From positions 1 through 26,362 of the forward strand of contig CAJVPJ010000395.1 of assembly GCA_910592205.1 (NCBI GenBank): 26,362 bases of DNA, written 5' to 3'. The notes under the pieces were generated by a model. It had not been told where the DNA came from. It saw only the letters and a list, made by a program, of their open reading frames with translations, and ran no database searches. The position numbers and the translations under genes were made by a program. Of this stretch, positions 1-11,344 are shown piece after piece. The stretch comes from Paraglomus occultum. Taxonomy: Eukaryota > Glomeromycota > Glomeromycetes > Paraglomerales > Paraglomeraceae. Every line of letters starts with the position of its first letter. The stretch's first letter is position 1.

Positions 1-1
1 T

Positions 2-199
2 AGATCGTCAGGGGTATTGTTTGATTACTGCGGAGGAAGATTTTACCATGTGACTTGCTTATCGACGTCAGCCGATGCTCGCCGTAACATACCATCAGTA
101 TTAGGACCTTTGCCAATAATTTTATCTCATCAAGAATATAATCAATTTGTTTATGTACTACTTCCTTGGATACTAAATAAATGTACTTTACGCGACTGA
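2..199 (+). CDS. Possible 3' end of an unidentified plus-strand gene (partial)
   Basis: A frame open from the left edge ends at TGA 197-199 and reads about 65 residues. Its composition looks protein-like, with well-mixed residues: a Cys/Gly/His stretch (CGGRFYHVTCL), then a hydrophobic end (FVYVLLPWI) before a short basic tail. I do not recognise the family. The CGG..FYH..C spacing resembles a fragment of a zinc finger, but too few ligands are visible to claim one. The start lies outside the window or in an upstream exon. AT-rich non-coding DNA follows immediately, which fits a true gene end. A chance open frame of this length is possible. Confidence 0.4.
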   Translation, partial: RSSGVLFDYCGGRFYHVTCLSTSADARRNIPSVLGPLPIILSHQEYNQFVYVLLPWILNKCTLRD

Positions 200-1678
200 G
201 ATAGTAAATCTTACCTGCGTTGATCAAACTGGGCAATCATAATAATAACTGTCATGAGCAGTAAATATAAATTCAATACTACAATAATCAACTCTTTATC
301 TACTACTACCAATCTTCTTTGCTTCTGCTAAGTTCATATTTTTGTTGTAATAGCTTCTCTCTAATCTAAATATTCTTTAAATTTTTTTAGTAAGTCTCTC
401 ACTTCTTTTTCCTTATGTATTAGTCAAACAAACCCCCCACATTTTCAAGAATATTTCATCCTGTACTACTACTCACGGGCTATGGGACGAAAAAACTAAT
501 GCTAATTTCAAATTGCATTTGCATCATTCTTCATTTATTCTAATTAATCATATCTTAATCATAAATTGATATTAATATTAACCTGTGTGAAGATTCTGTG
601 TAGTTTGTTCTGTGTAGATGTGTATGATTCTAATTCTCTTTAGAGATCAAAAAACCCGCTGGTTCGTTCCGTTTGCCCATTGTCACTCCCATTAGCATCC
701 CACCGTTGCCAGGTAACTGAGGAAGCGGTTATATGCTCGAATGGGGAGACAGTGAGAAAGTTATAGACTTTTTCGTATATTTCACAGTCTCTTCTCCAGC
801 CTTTTCTCTTTCTCTTCCAGCTAGACATATAATAAATACAATAGCTCAGTAAAGTGTAAAGATTTGAAAATAAATTCACTATAATAATAAAACAACTTGG
901 TTATACCGTCTTTTGATAACTGTACGAGGAAGCATTTGAAAACTTTTTCACAAAGAAAAAACGGGTGTTGACGCGACACATTAACATATGACAATTTCGA
1001 GGCACCTGACCACTTATTATTATTATTATGGGTACAGATAAACCGGCGGACACGGTTTGCTGGTTTTTGGCCCGTTTAGCCAAAGAAAATTGTTTGGCTA
1101 GAGAAAGTTTCTAATTAATGTAGTCGTGAGCGGCCGGTTAAACCCGAGCTCAGCGCCGATTTAAATAGGTTCACTTGTAGTAATAGTAACCCCAACTCTT
1201 ATGATGTCCATCCCCATGTATTAATATATCAACAAAACTGGCCAGTCCCTGTGGATATTAGAGGTATAAATTTTGTGAGCCAAAGATCAGCGAAATTGCC
1301 TTTTGTTAACAATTCATCATTCACATGCAGATTCGTGAAAAGCTAAGCTACAAAATGATTTGTATAATTATTAGCATATACAATGTGTAAAGAAATTATT
1401 GGCAATTACATAATTGATCATAGTGCAACGATTAATTCATTCAATGGCTGAATTGCAGTAGATTTATTAATATGGTATTCTCTATTCATTGTTTTCAATA
1501 ACTATTCACCTCCTAAATTAATTAGAATGCTTTCTAGATCTTTCTTATTTGCATTCAATTTAAAATCAGATGATCTTTATATAACCTTGCGTGACGTCAT
1601 ATTTGTCCTTTCGTGCGCAAAAATTGTGTACTTTTTTTTTTGTCGAAACCATCTCTCTCTTGAATACGTGTTTGAATT
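200..1678. other. Intergenic DNA upstream of the delta-COP gene
   Basis: AT-rich and without a recognisable gene. A minus-strand ATG frame at 828-640 encodes 64 residues starting MSSWKRKRKGW; it matches no family I know and is not called. A GC-richer island lies near 1125-1170. The last 100 bp before 1679 hold the likely promoter of the delta-COP gene, which is listed separately. Confidence 0.6.
1578..1599 (+). promoter_or_regulatory. TATA-like motif and perfect CRE palindrome upstream of delta-COP
   Basis: TATATAA at 1578-1584 is followed by the 8-bp palindrome TGACGTCA at 1592-1599, about 80 bp before the proposed ATG at 1679. TGACGTCA is the classical ATF/CREB-type bZIP site. Stress bZIPs of fungi (Atf1-type and related ACGT-core binders) use it. 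The link to expression of this gene is inferred from position only. Confidence 0.4.
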
Positions 1679-3920
1679 ATGGTCAGTTGTCTTTGGTTAT
1701 ACGCGTTTATATTGCAGAACGGGTGGGACCGAGTTGTGATGAAGAAATGCTTTGACTGCTTTCATATAGGTTGTGCTAGCAGCAGCTATTTGCACAAAGG
1801 CCGGCAAAGGTAAGAAGTTAAAGAACGATATGATCGATTACTTGAATAATTACAAAGTTCATATATACTGACACCTGATTTCTCTCTCGCTCTTTTTACA
1901 TACTCGCTACATAACCAACAGCCGTGATCTCTCGCCAGTATCGTGAAATGCCACGAGCTCGTATAGAAGGTCTTTTAGCCTCTTTTCCTAAATTAACAAG
2001 TGCCGGCCAGCAACACACAACGATCGAGACAGAACATGTTCGCTATGTCTATCAGCCACTTGACGAACTTTACGTTGTGCTCATCACTAACCGTCAGTCC
2101 AATATCCTCCAAGATATAGACACACTGCATTTGTTCGCGCGTGTGGTGTCTGATATATGTCGTTCTACTGATGAACGAGAGATACTCAGGCATAGTTTTG
2201 AATTACTGAGTACTTTTGATGAAATTGTGTCATTGGGTTATAGAGAGAATGTTAATCTGGCTCAGGTGAAGAGTATCATCGAAATGGAAAGTCATGAAGA
2301 GAAACTTCAAGAGATAATAGCTCGGGTAGGGAATTTTTCTTGTTGTACGGTTTAGAACGTTGGAATATCTGAATGTTTGATCCGTTTATGCTGATCTTGA
2401 TAGAACAAAGAACAAGAAGCAAAGGAGGAGCTCAAGAGACGGGCCAAACAACTGGAAATGCAAAAGAAGGAAATGCTTAAGCGTGGTGTAACGGGTTCTC
2501 CCTTTGGCAGTAGCTTTGGAATATCTGTGTCTAGGCCTATGACTTATGCTGAACCTCACGTCCAGACTAATCTTGATGACAATATTCGTTCTTCTTATAG
2601 CAAGTAAGTTTATTTATTTATGATTTTACGTAATTGGTGAATGGCGAATCATTAGACTCATTTTCAAGTACGGCCTCGCATACTATATGTAAGCGTTGCT
2701 TGGTTTATCAATCAGACCGCGTTTCAGTATAGAATCTGTCTTTGAATTCTTTCTTTTACGCTCAGTTATCCAAAAACATCCCCGAATCGATCGATTGCGA
2801 GTCACTAATTGATGAATTCTTTCCAAGTTCTTCAACCCCAGTCTCGAAAGCAAAAGGCATGCAACTTGGTCGTAAACAAAAGGGTGCTGATTTGTTCGAA
2901 GCCGTCAAAAATGAAGTTGGCATCGATGAATTATCTGAAAAATCAGTCGGTCAAACCGCTATCTCTAGAGTTTCTGTTGAACCTGTTCACGTATCCATTC
3001 TGGAAAAAATCAGCCTGCAAGCGAAGAGAGATGGTGGGATAGAGAACTTGGACGTTAAAGGAGAGATGAAATTAACTATTTCCGAAGTATCTTTGACACG
3101 TATCAAGCTGAGTGTCCGTGCTAATGATGACAATAATTTGCAATTTAAGGTTGGGAACTTGAAATTTTTTATTGATTTTAAATATGTTAGTTCTGAACGA
3201 GTATTGCTTTTTTAGACGCATCCCAACGTGGACAGAAATCTTTTTGCAACCGATAATGTTATTACTGTGAAGAATGCGGCGAAGGGATTTCCTGTGAATC
3301 AATCGTTGGGAGTTCTTCGATGGCAATATAGCACAAAAGATGAAAGTGCAGTGCCTCTTTCAAGTGAGTTAATCGAACAGAGCATTTTATTTTATGTTTT
3401 AGCATTCAATTCAGTGAATTCTTATATACTCTTATTTTATGATAGTAAACTGCTGGCCATCTCCGGCAGACGATGGCACGATGGCTGTAAATATTGAATA
3501 TGAACTCGAGAGTGCGGACCAAGAGCTGAAAGACGTTGTGATTTCTATTCCATTGCCTCCTGGTGCTAGTCCAACTGTTGGAGATGTTGATGGACATTAC
3601 GAGTTCAACCGACAAACCAAAACTCTTGATTGGCTGTTACCTATAATCGACGCTTCCAATAAGCAAGGATCATTAGAATTTGAAATTGCCGGCGATGATG
3701 TAGATGTCTTCTTCCCAGTTTCGGTTGCTTTTGTCAGCGAGAAGCTATATTGTAACGTTGAGGTAAGTGAATTAGATGGGTATAGTTGAATCCTTCATAG
3801 GCGGATAACTAACAACTCTGTTATTTTTAGGTTCTTGATATTACTCAACTTGAAAATGGCGCTCCAGTGTCTTTTTCAAAGGAAAAGATTTTGACTGCTG
3901 AACAGTACAGCATCGTATAA
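1679..3920 (+). CDS. Coatomer (COPI) subunit delta, 8 exons, 507 aa
   Basis: Delta-COP is part of the COPI coat that buds vesicles from the Golgi for return to the ER. It belongs to the F-subcomplex and resembles AP-complex mu chains. Exons: 1679-1681 (ATG alone), 1770-1809, 1922-2325, 2404-2603, 2828-3149, 3216-3363, 3446-3762, 3831-3920; phases agree throughout. The N-terminus reads M|VVLAAAICTKAGK, then a longin domain (about 1-140) with the family stretches RYVYQPL and GYRENVNLAQ. A charged Lys/Glu/Gln-rich linker helix follows, then the mu-homology domain (about 270-507) with THPNVDRNLF, NCWPS, NIEYELES, SGSLEFEIAG-type stretches (here QGSLEFEIAG) and YCNVEV. Human delta-COP is 511 aa, so it is full length. 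The one-codon first exon is deduced from ATG followed by GTCAGT. For exon 5, acceptor 2827 (branch-like CACTAATTG) keeps phase, whereas the better pyrimidine-tract acceptor at 2765 does not. Confidence 0.93.
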
Positions 3921-4135
3921 TCTCATGGTGCGCATATTAGGTGATGTAAATTTACAATAATCACGCAAATTTATTATATCACTGGATTAAATTAAAAATT
4001 ACCCTTGTGCCCAAAGATAGAATTAAATGTACACTTTTTATAACTACTTCTTTGAATATACTAATAATCTAGAATCCCACTAAAAAATCTTGGGGGGAAA
4101 AAGTGAACAGCAATAGAATCTATAATAATATTTCT
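3921..4135. other. Shared 3' region of convergent delta-COP and RINT1 genes
   Basis: 215 bp separate the two stop codons. The stretch is AT-rich with several A/T runs and must hold the 3' ends of both transcripts. No further gene is visible. Confidence 0.6.
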
Positions 4136-7100
4136 TTAATGCCTCCAAACCTCTACTCGTCTCTCTATTACTTCTCTCACTTCTTCAGCGTTCAAAACAT
4201 ATATTTGCAATTCCTCTAATAATCTTGGAATAGCATTTGGTTCATCATTATTAGTTAGAATTTGCAGGACGTCAAAGATAGTCCTATGTTTTCCAGTATT
4301 GTGTCTATGCTCCTTTTCGGTTGGCAGGGTGAGCAGAATGCACGCGTCGTGTGTCCTATGCAACAAATCATACGCTTGATTAATGAGTCGATTAAACCCA
4401 AGTACTTGACAGACGACTGCTTACCTTCTGAAATATGTCTCGGGCTTCCTGACCCATCTTCGCCCAATAGTAAACAGTCCCTTCTCAACATCGGTCGTAA
4501 ATTGCCAACCCCCAATTTCAGAGAATTGATTGCGCATCAATAAACGATGCCACAAGTAATCCTCAATCTCTTTCGACAGTTCTTTGTACAATTGCAAAAA
4601 AAGTCTGTTAGGGAGATTATCAGCAAGAAAAGTGAGCGAATGAGTAAGCTGCGCGAGTGGTGTGTAGAGTTCGGGAGAGATTTCTAACGCTTTCTTGGGA
4701 TCGAATGAAGGATCCAAGTGTGATGTTGGAAATGCAACGGAAGCGTCGAAAGTGTGGATATCTTTGCGAGACCATGTTGTCCTTTAATTAAATGTCGAAA
4801 CGAGAAGTGGTAAATAGAATACCGATAGACAGCATAAGCAAAATGAAAACTGGATCCAGACTTTTTTCTTACTTTCTGTTGTACGCCTTTGCTTCATTCG
4901 TAAATTCTCGGGATACATTCCTGACAATTATCCTCTCTATTCGTTCTATTAATCTATCATACGGTTCAGCTGATCCGTCAAATATAGTCCCATCATTGTT
5001 TGAAGTGTCATATGCCTCATCGTCTTCATCAGGAGCACCACCTTCAGACGATCTGACTGAAGGTATAGGAGAGGGTAAAGAGGCGACGTCTGTATTCATG
5101 GCAGCACGGATATTGACATCGTGCCACAAGTCCAAGAAAAACTGCAAATGATCCCAAAGATATGGATGGTATTAATACTACTCACAGTTTCTCCATACAC
5201 AGAATAAATTGCTCTTGGTTTGATGTTGATCACGATCCCACCCAGCTATTCGTCCTCCATGAATATTACATACCGGATCTTCTCCCCATTCTTTGATAAC
5301 CGCACAAACATATCTAGCTGCACTCAACCACCGACACAACCGTTTCAATCCCTCAACACCCTCTGTCCACTTGTTATCAGAAACTGCCCCTGCAACGGGC
5401 ACTGCCTTCATAATAGAATGACCAATACTTTCAAAAGCATTGACGGCAGACTCTATCCTCTTTGCATATGCATCGAGAAGTTCTGTTTGAATATCAACAA
5501 GGAAGCGTATACGAATATTGAACATTGGGAGAGGTTTGTAACGGCCTTAACAATACAAGATGGTTAGTGTGAATGAAACAAAAAAAAAAGTTAAGACATT
5601 TTGGGTGTAATGAATGTATTACTTGTTATTAATTCCAACAGGTCGATTAGCTTTTCTGCTGATTTTGTTGGCCGAAGTTCGTCTTCTGACGATGCATCTT
5701 CATCAATGTCCCATGCGTCTTCTGCATGCACGATATCATTATAACGAGCTTCTGCAACTAAAAAATGTGTTTAAAAATAATAAGCATATAGCACACGCAT
5801 GTAGATGGGAACGTTCATCCCTACTTACAATCTCTTTCTACCTGAAGCCAAGCTTTAAACAATTCTTTGCGTCCAGTAAACACTTCAACACATCCCTTCC
5901 ATTCTTCTAGTCCGGGCGGGACATAAAAGTGAACTTCTCGTAAGGTCTGATCAAATTGTAAAGTCTCAAATACTGTATGAGAGAATATGTGCGGTGTATT
6001 TAATAATGATGGTGCTATATGACTGAGTTTATGCGTTATTGCAGTGAGTAACGCTCTAATAAAGTCATTCTGGAAGAAAAAGAAAACATGCGACAGTGTA
6101 ATTATGGATAGAATATGGACAAGTCAAAAGTATTCATCGTACTTACTTTAGCATTGTAAAGCGTAAACTTGGCTTCGTGGAGAATGCTTTGTACTTCTTC
6201 AGCGAAGAACAAAGAATGATCACGTATCATGTTCAAAACAAAGGTAAAGAACCATTCTGGCTTTATGCAAAAACCCGACCATTAGTCAATTAGACGCGTA
6301 GGTGTTTGTTTGAAAGTCATTGAATGCATATTAGCTGATGTAGATTATTAGATAACTTGCACAATTATCTAACCGGCAACATTCCGTATTAACACAAACC
6401 TTATCGATTCTATTAGTACGCCTCTTGGAGTCAAAATGATATCTGAATCGTAAAATCAAGGGTTCAACCATCACTTCAATCGGAATGAGCCGCGGTAGTT
6501 CTTGGTTCTTGCCCTTGGTAGAGTCTCTCGGCAAAGTTCGATTATCAAGATTCTCGACTGGACGCTGGAGGAGTAACAATTCAATGAATGCTTTCCGAAA
6601 AGCAGCTATTTTGTCATGCATGTTTGGTGTGTATGGCAATTCGATGGGATTCGGCCATTGCAAGGCATCGAGTGTCTGCTGGAATTTTCTACAACAGTAC
6701 GGCAAATCGCGTTTTAGCAATAAATCAATCAATAACTTGCTATTCGTTGTTTTTTTTTCACATGCATTACAAGCCAATGATCCGAGGAAGAAAAGAGACG
6801 TGGCAAAACCAAAGATTTTCAATCATCAAGAGTGCGTACTTTGTTAGCCTGCTTCTCATTTCCAATAATAAAGATTCGACTGTCCTCATCAAATATTCAT
6901 CAAGGTTGCCAACCACTCCGTCACTATAATTATTATTTTTTCTAATATTTTGCGATAATTCGGCCAATTGCATGTAAGGAACAAGAGCCTTTTGTGGTGA
7001 TTTTTCAATCAACTGCGTTGCTTGATTACTAAAATATAATGAACGCGGGGTTAATTCGTACATGGATTCAACAGACTGGAAACTTAAAACTGTTTGCTTG

Positions 7101-7641
7101 TCCGTACCTTAGCTCCTCTGCTACCATGACTGTTCCCAGATACTGTTTTGCGGCCTTGAGATCGGTTATATTGTCGTTTAAGAGAATCAAGTCTTGAAGG
7201 AATGTTTTAGAGTTTGGTTTTCGATAAATTCCAAAAGAATTCGAAGAAGTGAGTTCGCTGCAGTGGTCAGTCAAATCCTCTTCGAGATCCATACGCGTAG
7301 CCTGGAAACCTTCAAGAAGCGCTACAGTCGATTTAAAGGCTTTTAAAGACGATTGGAGCGTTTCTGTTGTTTTTTCTTGCGTCTTTACGCGCTATAAAAA
7401 TCGTGAGGGCATTAACATGCAATTCTCGTATTAGTAGTAAGGAAAAAAAAAAGTTGTAAATCCAGTAGACCTTTTCCTCCAGTTCTCCCTCGCGCTTCTT
7501 TATATTACTCAAAATGCTGTCAAGCTTCTCCAAGTCTTCTAATTCGCGAAATCGCGAATTAAGGAATTCTACCACATGTCCCCCAGTAGTGCTATCGTCG
7601 GGTTTCTTTAGAAAAGTTTCGACCTCAGTTGAAGAAGACAT
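4136..7641 (-). CDS. RINT1/Tip20 family protein of the ER vesicle-tethering complex, 11 exons, 863 aa
   Basis: RINT1 (animals) and Tip20 (yeast) belong to the NRZ/Dsl1 complex, which tethers Golgi-derived COPI vesicles at the ER. Exons, 5' to 3' on the minus strand: 7641-7471, 7391-7108, 7028-6840, 6739-6400, 6260-6147, 6069-5829, 5757-5623, 5545-5274, 5141-4873, 4781-4425, 4355-4136; all phases agree. The N-terminal part is Glu/Lys-rich and probably coiled coil. The conserved domain is unmistakable: FRYHF..NR..KPEWFFTF (from IDK|PEWF), WLQVER, then TSRYKPLP..IRFLVDIQ, EWGEDP|FFLDLW, YLWHRLLMRNQF, KPETYFRR and DACILL. The last aligns without gaps to human YFK..KEACIVL across the final intron. 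Human RINT1 is 792 aa; this one is somewhat longer. The start is the first ATG in the frame. Intron 1 has a weak donor (GTCTAC), so the first exon boundary is the least certain. Confidence 0.92.
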
Positions 7642-8008
7642 TTCAATCTTTTTCAACTGTTGTTCATTAAGTTTTGTTTTTTGTTTTTTTTTTGCTCGGA
7701 CAACACTGTAATCACCACATATTAAATATTCTCGAGACTAATGACAATCAGGTAAAGTAGCACTTGTGTTTCATTCCCATGGGCGAATGATTGTTCGCGT
7801 GTTTATCACATGAGATAACTGAAGCGCACATCGTACGGTTTTTCTCTTGTCTCGAAGGGAAGATTCTTTGCCGTTCTATCTCTCTGCTCGAATTCCTCGA
7901 TTTCAACCCCCGAGACATTTCCCATACATTCTACCGAGGTGTCCCTGTTATCGTTACAACGACCGCGCGAGGAGCGAAATTCTTTTTTCTTGCGAGTTAC
8001 ACTTTACA
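7642..8008. promoter_or_regulatory. Divergent promoter region between RINT1 and the CaMKK-type kinase
   Basis: The two start codons are 367 bp apart and point away from each other, so both promoters must share this stretch. Near its middle, 7803-7818 (TTATCACATGAGATAA) is palindromic at 14 of 16 positions and carries two outward GATA-type cores around a CACATG E-box-like centre. A polypyrimidine/T-rich stretch at about 7670-7695 lies on the RINT1 side. Regulatory roles are inferred from layout. Confidence 0.5.
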
Positions 8009-10251
8009 ATGGAGAGTGTTGCGCACCATTCTTCGGCTCCACATGCAGCAAATCCGAGACGCGTGTCGCTGGATTTCATGGCATTCGTCGACGAGAATCA
8101 AAAGGGAGAACTGTGTCTAAACAACTATGTTTTGAAACAGGAACTTGGGCAAGGAGCTTTCGGGCGGGTGGTTTTGGCTGAAGACAAAAATAGTGACAAG
8201 AGATATGTAAGTGAAAGTATGGTGTAAAGACGTAATTGCGATTTTTGGGTAGAAAGCTTTATTCTACGGGAATCCAAGTTTTTGTACGTTGACGGCCGTT
8301 GGATTATATGCTGTTGCCGTTTTCAGTTGGAGAACAAATCAAAAACTTGATCTTGAACCAACGACTTTTTATTTAACAAGATCTTTTTCTTTTTTTTCGT
8401 ATTCATCTTTTATTTTTTTTTTCCACCCGGCAATTCTCCATAATGTAGGCAATAAAAGAGTTTAGCAAAAGTCGTCTCCGGAGAGTACATTCAGGACGCG
8501 GACGTCGTCGCGGCTGGCGTGCGCTTCGAGGACCGTCAGCCGGAGGTGCTAGCCCTGACACTTCTAACCCGTTATATCTAGTACGCGATGAAGTAGCTAT
8601 ATTGAAGAAGCTTAGTCATCCAAACATTGTCCGTTTATTCGAAGTTCTTGACGATGCTAATGGTGATTCGCTCTATATGGGTGTGTGTTAGAATACACAA
8701 GTTGAGATGAAAAGAGGGGTGGGGGAAAGTTGAAAGCGAACGATGTAAAGTGGAATGCTTATCACTGCTTTTGCCTACAATAGTGTTTGAATTGTGTGAA
8801 AAGGGCGTGTTAATGAATGTGAATATTTTAAAGAAAGCAAAGCCATTTCCTGAAGACAAGGCACGATCTTATTTTAGAGATATAATCCTCGGGGTCGAGT
8901 ATCGTAAGTCGGACCTGGCTTTTGACGATTGTTTTGGTTGATTTCCCATTTGTCATTTTTGCCCACATTTACATCGCTCTCTTTACAGTACATTCGAATG
9001 ATATCGTTCATCGAGGTGTGTCGACTTGTTAAATCTCTTTCCACATTCTGTTTGCGGAAAGCTTTATTAACGTTTTTCTCTTTCTGTGATTAAAAAAAAA
9101 TACAGACATCAAACCAGACAATCTGCTTCTTTCTAGTGATGACACATTGAAAATTGTTGATTTCGGCGTTTCCGAAATTTTTGCATCGGGAAATGATAAA
9201 ACGGTCAAACCAGCAGGCAGTCCGGCATTCATGGCTCCAGTGAGTAGATTCGGATGTAAATTTGATGCTTTCTTTTTTATATAGTAACTAACACTTGGAT
9301 TATTGTAGGAACTTTGTGAATGTAAGTTGTGAATTGGATGTGACTGATTAATGAGTTTGTTTGTGACTGGATTCTGAAGCACTTGAACCATGTATAACTA
9401 GCTGGCCATGGTGAAATATCTGGTAAAGCAACAGACATCTGGTCAATGGGAGTGACGCTGTATTGTATGTTGTTTGGAACTTTGCCATTCGTGAAAGATA
9501 ATGTGGTTGAGTTGTATGAAAGCATAAAAAACGACGAGTGAGTGATCAGTCAAAGAATTGATTTGTGATCATGTGATTCACTTACTGATTTCATTTACTT
9601 TCCAAGACCTCCAATGCCAGAGACTACTGATCCTCGCTTAAAGGATCTGTTTAAAAAAATATTAGCAAAGAATCCCAGTGAGCGAATTACTTTGCAACAA
9701 CTCAGGGTTCGTATATTTATCACGTGATTTACCCGTTATGTGATAAAATATGCAAGTGATAACGATTATGCATCTCCTGTTTAGGAACACCCCTGGGTTA
9801 CCAATGATGGCACTGAACCGATGATAACGACTGAAGAGAATTGTGCCGCAGTTGTTGATGAGATTACAGACGATGAACGCCAGGCTGCTTTTATGACTAT
9901 GAGTAACATTGCTATGGTGGTATGTGTATTAATTAATTCGTATTCGAAAGATGTTCTCCTTAGAACCTACATTAGCATACATGATTTTCACATTCTCACT
10001 ATCATGCGGTTTTCTACCCCTGACTGCTCGTGTGTATTTTTGTTACATAATGTGTCTACTTACAGATGAAAGCAGTAGCTGCCTTTAAACGCAGATCTCA
10101 CCACACAACAGAAACAGCTGGACGGAATACACTATACGCGGTTGCATCGGCAACAACACCCGTGTCTGAATCTCGTGCAAATGCAGATGTAGACAGCTTG
10201 ACTGAGGGAGTGAAAAGTGTATCGATAACAGCGGCAGGGGTAAATCCGTGA
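8009..10251 (+). CDS. Calcium/calmodulin-dependent protein kinase kinase (CaMKK)-type Ser/Thr kinase, 10 exons, 426 aa
   Basis: CaMKK-type kinases phosphorylate activation loops of CaM kinases and AMPK/Snf1; fungal relatives include S. pombe Ssp1. Exons: 8009-8206, 8449-8680, 8784-8903, 8989-9015, 9106-9239, 9309-9321, 9402-9537, 9607-9706, 9785-9919, 10066-10251; phases agree. Motifs: glycine loop GQGAFG (47-52), AIK lysine 69, an Arg/Gly/Pro-rich insert (about 75-106) between beta3 and helix C like the RP insert of CaMKKs, Glu114, HRDIKPDN (Asp193), DFG (Asp211), then AGSPAFMAPE (229-238) of the CaMKK/LKB1-kinase group. After the catalytic domain, HPWVT..G.EP and ENC lead to a basic amphipathic stretch, SNIAMVMKAVAAFKRRS (360-376), where CaMKKs have the autoinhibitory/calmodulin-binding segment. 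The N-terminus holds a PKA-type motif RRVS (17-20). Two microexons (27 and 13 nt) encode essential catalytic and activation-segment residues. The start is the first in-frame ATG. Confidence 0.92.
8207..8448 (+). other. First and largest intron of the kinase gene
   Basis: 242 nt from GTAAGT to ..TGTAG, between the codons for Tyr66 and Ala67 of the AIK motif. It is T-rich near the 3' end (two T runs before 8425) and holds no coding signal. Confidence 0.8.
9719..9728. promoter_or_regulatory. E-box palindrome ATCACGTGAT in kinase intron 8
   Basis: Perfect 10-bp palindrome with a CACGTG core, inside the intron between exons ending 9706 and starting 9785. TCACGTGA is a classical bHLH site (Cbf1/MITF-type). 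It is one of three in this part of the window; binding is inferred. Confidence 0.3.
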
Positions 10252-11344
10252 TTGTTGGGGTACTTTTGAGTTTAAAATCTTGTCCCGTTCATAGATTTTG
10301 AGGTATAAATTATTGGTTAATTACGATCTTTTTTGTGAAATATGTGTGGTACTGTACAGTTCCAAGCATCGTTATATAAAAACCTTATCTTATTCATGTC
10401 CAGAGAGGCAAATATGAATATAGTTTTATATTATCATAGTTATTGTAAGTATTGTAAGTATTTTTTATTCTTATTATTACGATATATTATTATTATTATT
10501 ATCATATTCCTACAACTATTTTACACACTTAACCACTTGTGTGTCTACTGATTATGATGGGCCCTTTATTTTCTTTTCTTTTTTTTTAAAAAAAAAAAAA
10601 ACTCGCCTGCACGAAAATTACTACTACTACTATTTGTCCTAGATGCTGGCTCAGACTTTTTAATATTTTGATTCGGTTATCGTCCGTTACTATTATTGTA
10701 GATCAATTCCTTATGAGGATAACGAAGTATATAAAGTGAATAAGTTATAGTCCTTTGTTTGTGACTTTGAAACAAAGAAACAGAAATTAATTTTAGATAG
10801 ACGCTTTGTAAGCTCGTATCTTGTTTGTTTTATTGGTTAGGCAGGGACAAAACGGGTCTTTTTATATGCATGAAGGGAATGTATTGTGCACAGAGGAATT
10901 CTTTTTGTACGTTTCGTACAGACGTAATTGTGTATACGCACACACGAGTAGGCAACAAATATAATATCATTGCATTTAATATGTGAAATATGTGAAACAC
11001 TCCGGTTTATGATGTCACGTGAAAATGCGATTGTGAATTTTATTTTGTATTTTTGGTTTTTTTTGGGGGGGGGATGAAAAAAAATGCGACAGGAAGAAAA
11101 AAAAAGAAAAGAGCACAATTTTTTTTGAGAGAGGAGAGAAAAAAGGAGTGGGGGAAATGTATACGGAATGATTGCAAAATATAACCAAGATTTACATGTC
11201 TATGATAAAAAACTATATATATATGTAAAAGAAATTATGTATAACTATAAACAAGGGAAATATTTCAAGTATATGGCGCACACCCCGCATATCCGTACCC
11301 CGCACCCGCAACACGCCAAAATATGCATTATCAACTAAACTTGT
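10252..11344. other. Shared 3' region of the convergent kinase and phosphodiesterase genes
   Basis: 1093 bp with no gene recognised. It holds a short TTA/ATT repeat (about 10483-10502), two long A or T runs near 10580-10600, an E-box octamer at 11015-11022, and a G-run plus purine-rich stretch (11060-11160) next to T8. Two terminators/polyadenylation regions must lie here, but I cannot place them precisely. Confidence 0.6.
11015..11022. promoter_or_regulatory. TCACGTGA E-box octamer
   Basis: Second copy of the octamer, between the two convergent genes. A regulatory role is unproven. Confidence 0.25.

Noticed and set aside
1100-1170. Possible tRNA or other RNA gene in the GC-richer island
   Set aside because: Contains GGTTAAACCC but no B-box consensus (GGTTCRANNCC), and I could not fold a cloverleaf by eye. 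I saw no convincing tRNA elsewhere in the window.
2742-2827. Extension of delta-COP exon 5 upstream to the acceptor at 2765
   Set aside because: Phase does not match the donor at 2604 (preceding exon ends two bases into a codon), and the branch-like CACTAATTG before AG 2827 supports the later acceptor.
4255-4515. Minus-strand 86-codon frame overlapping the last RINT1 exons
   Set aside because: Different frame from the conserved RINT1 residues. The splice 4425/4355 gives an ungapped match to the family C-terminus.
5178-5273. Continuation of the RINT1 exon frame (..EDPVCNIHGG..VWRNCE)
   Set aside because: CCG|GTATGT at 5274/5273 is a good donor and the spliced product EWGEDP|FFLDLW matches the family; the continuation is intron.
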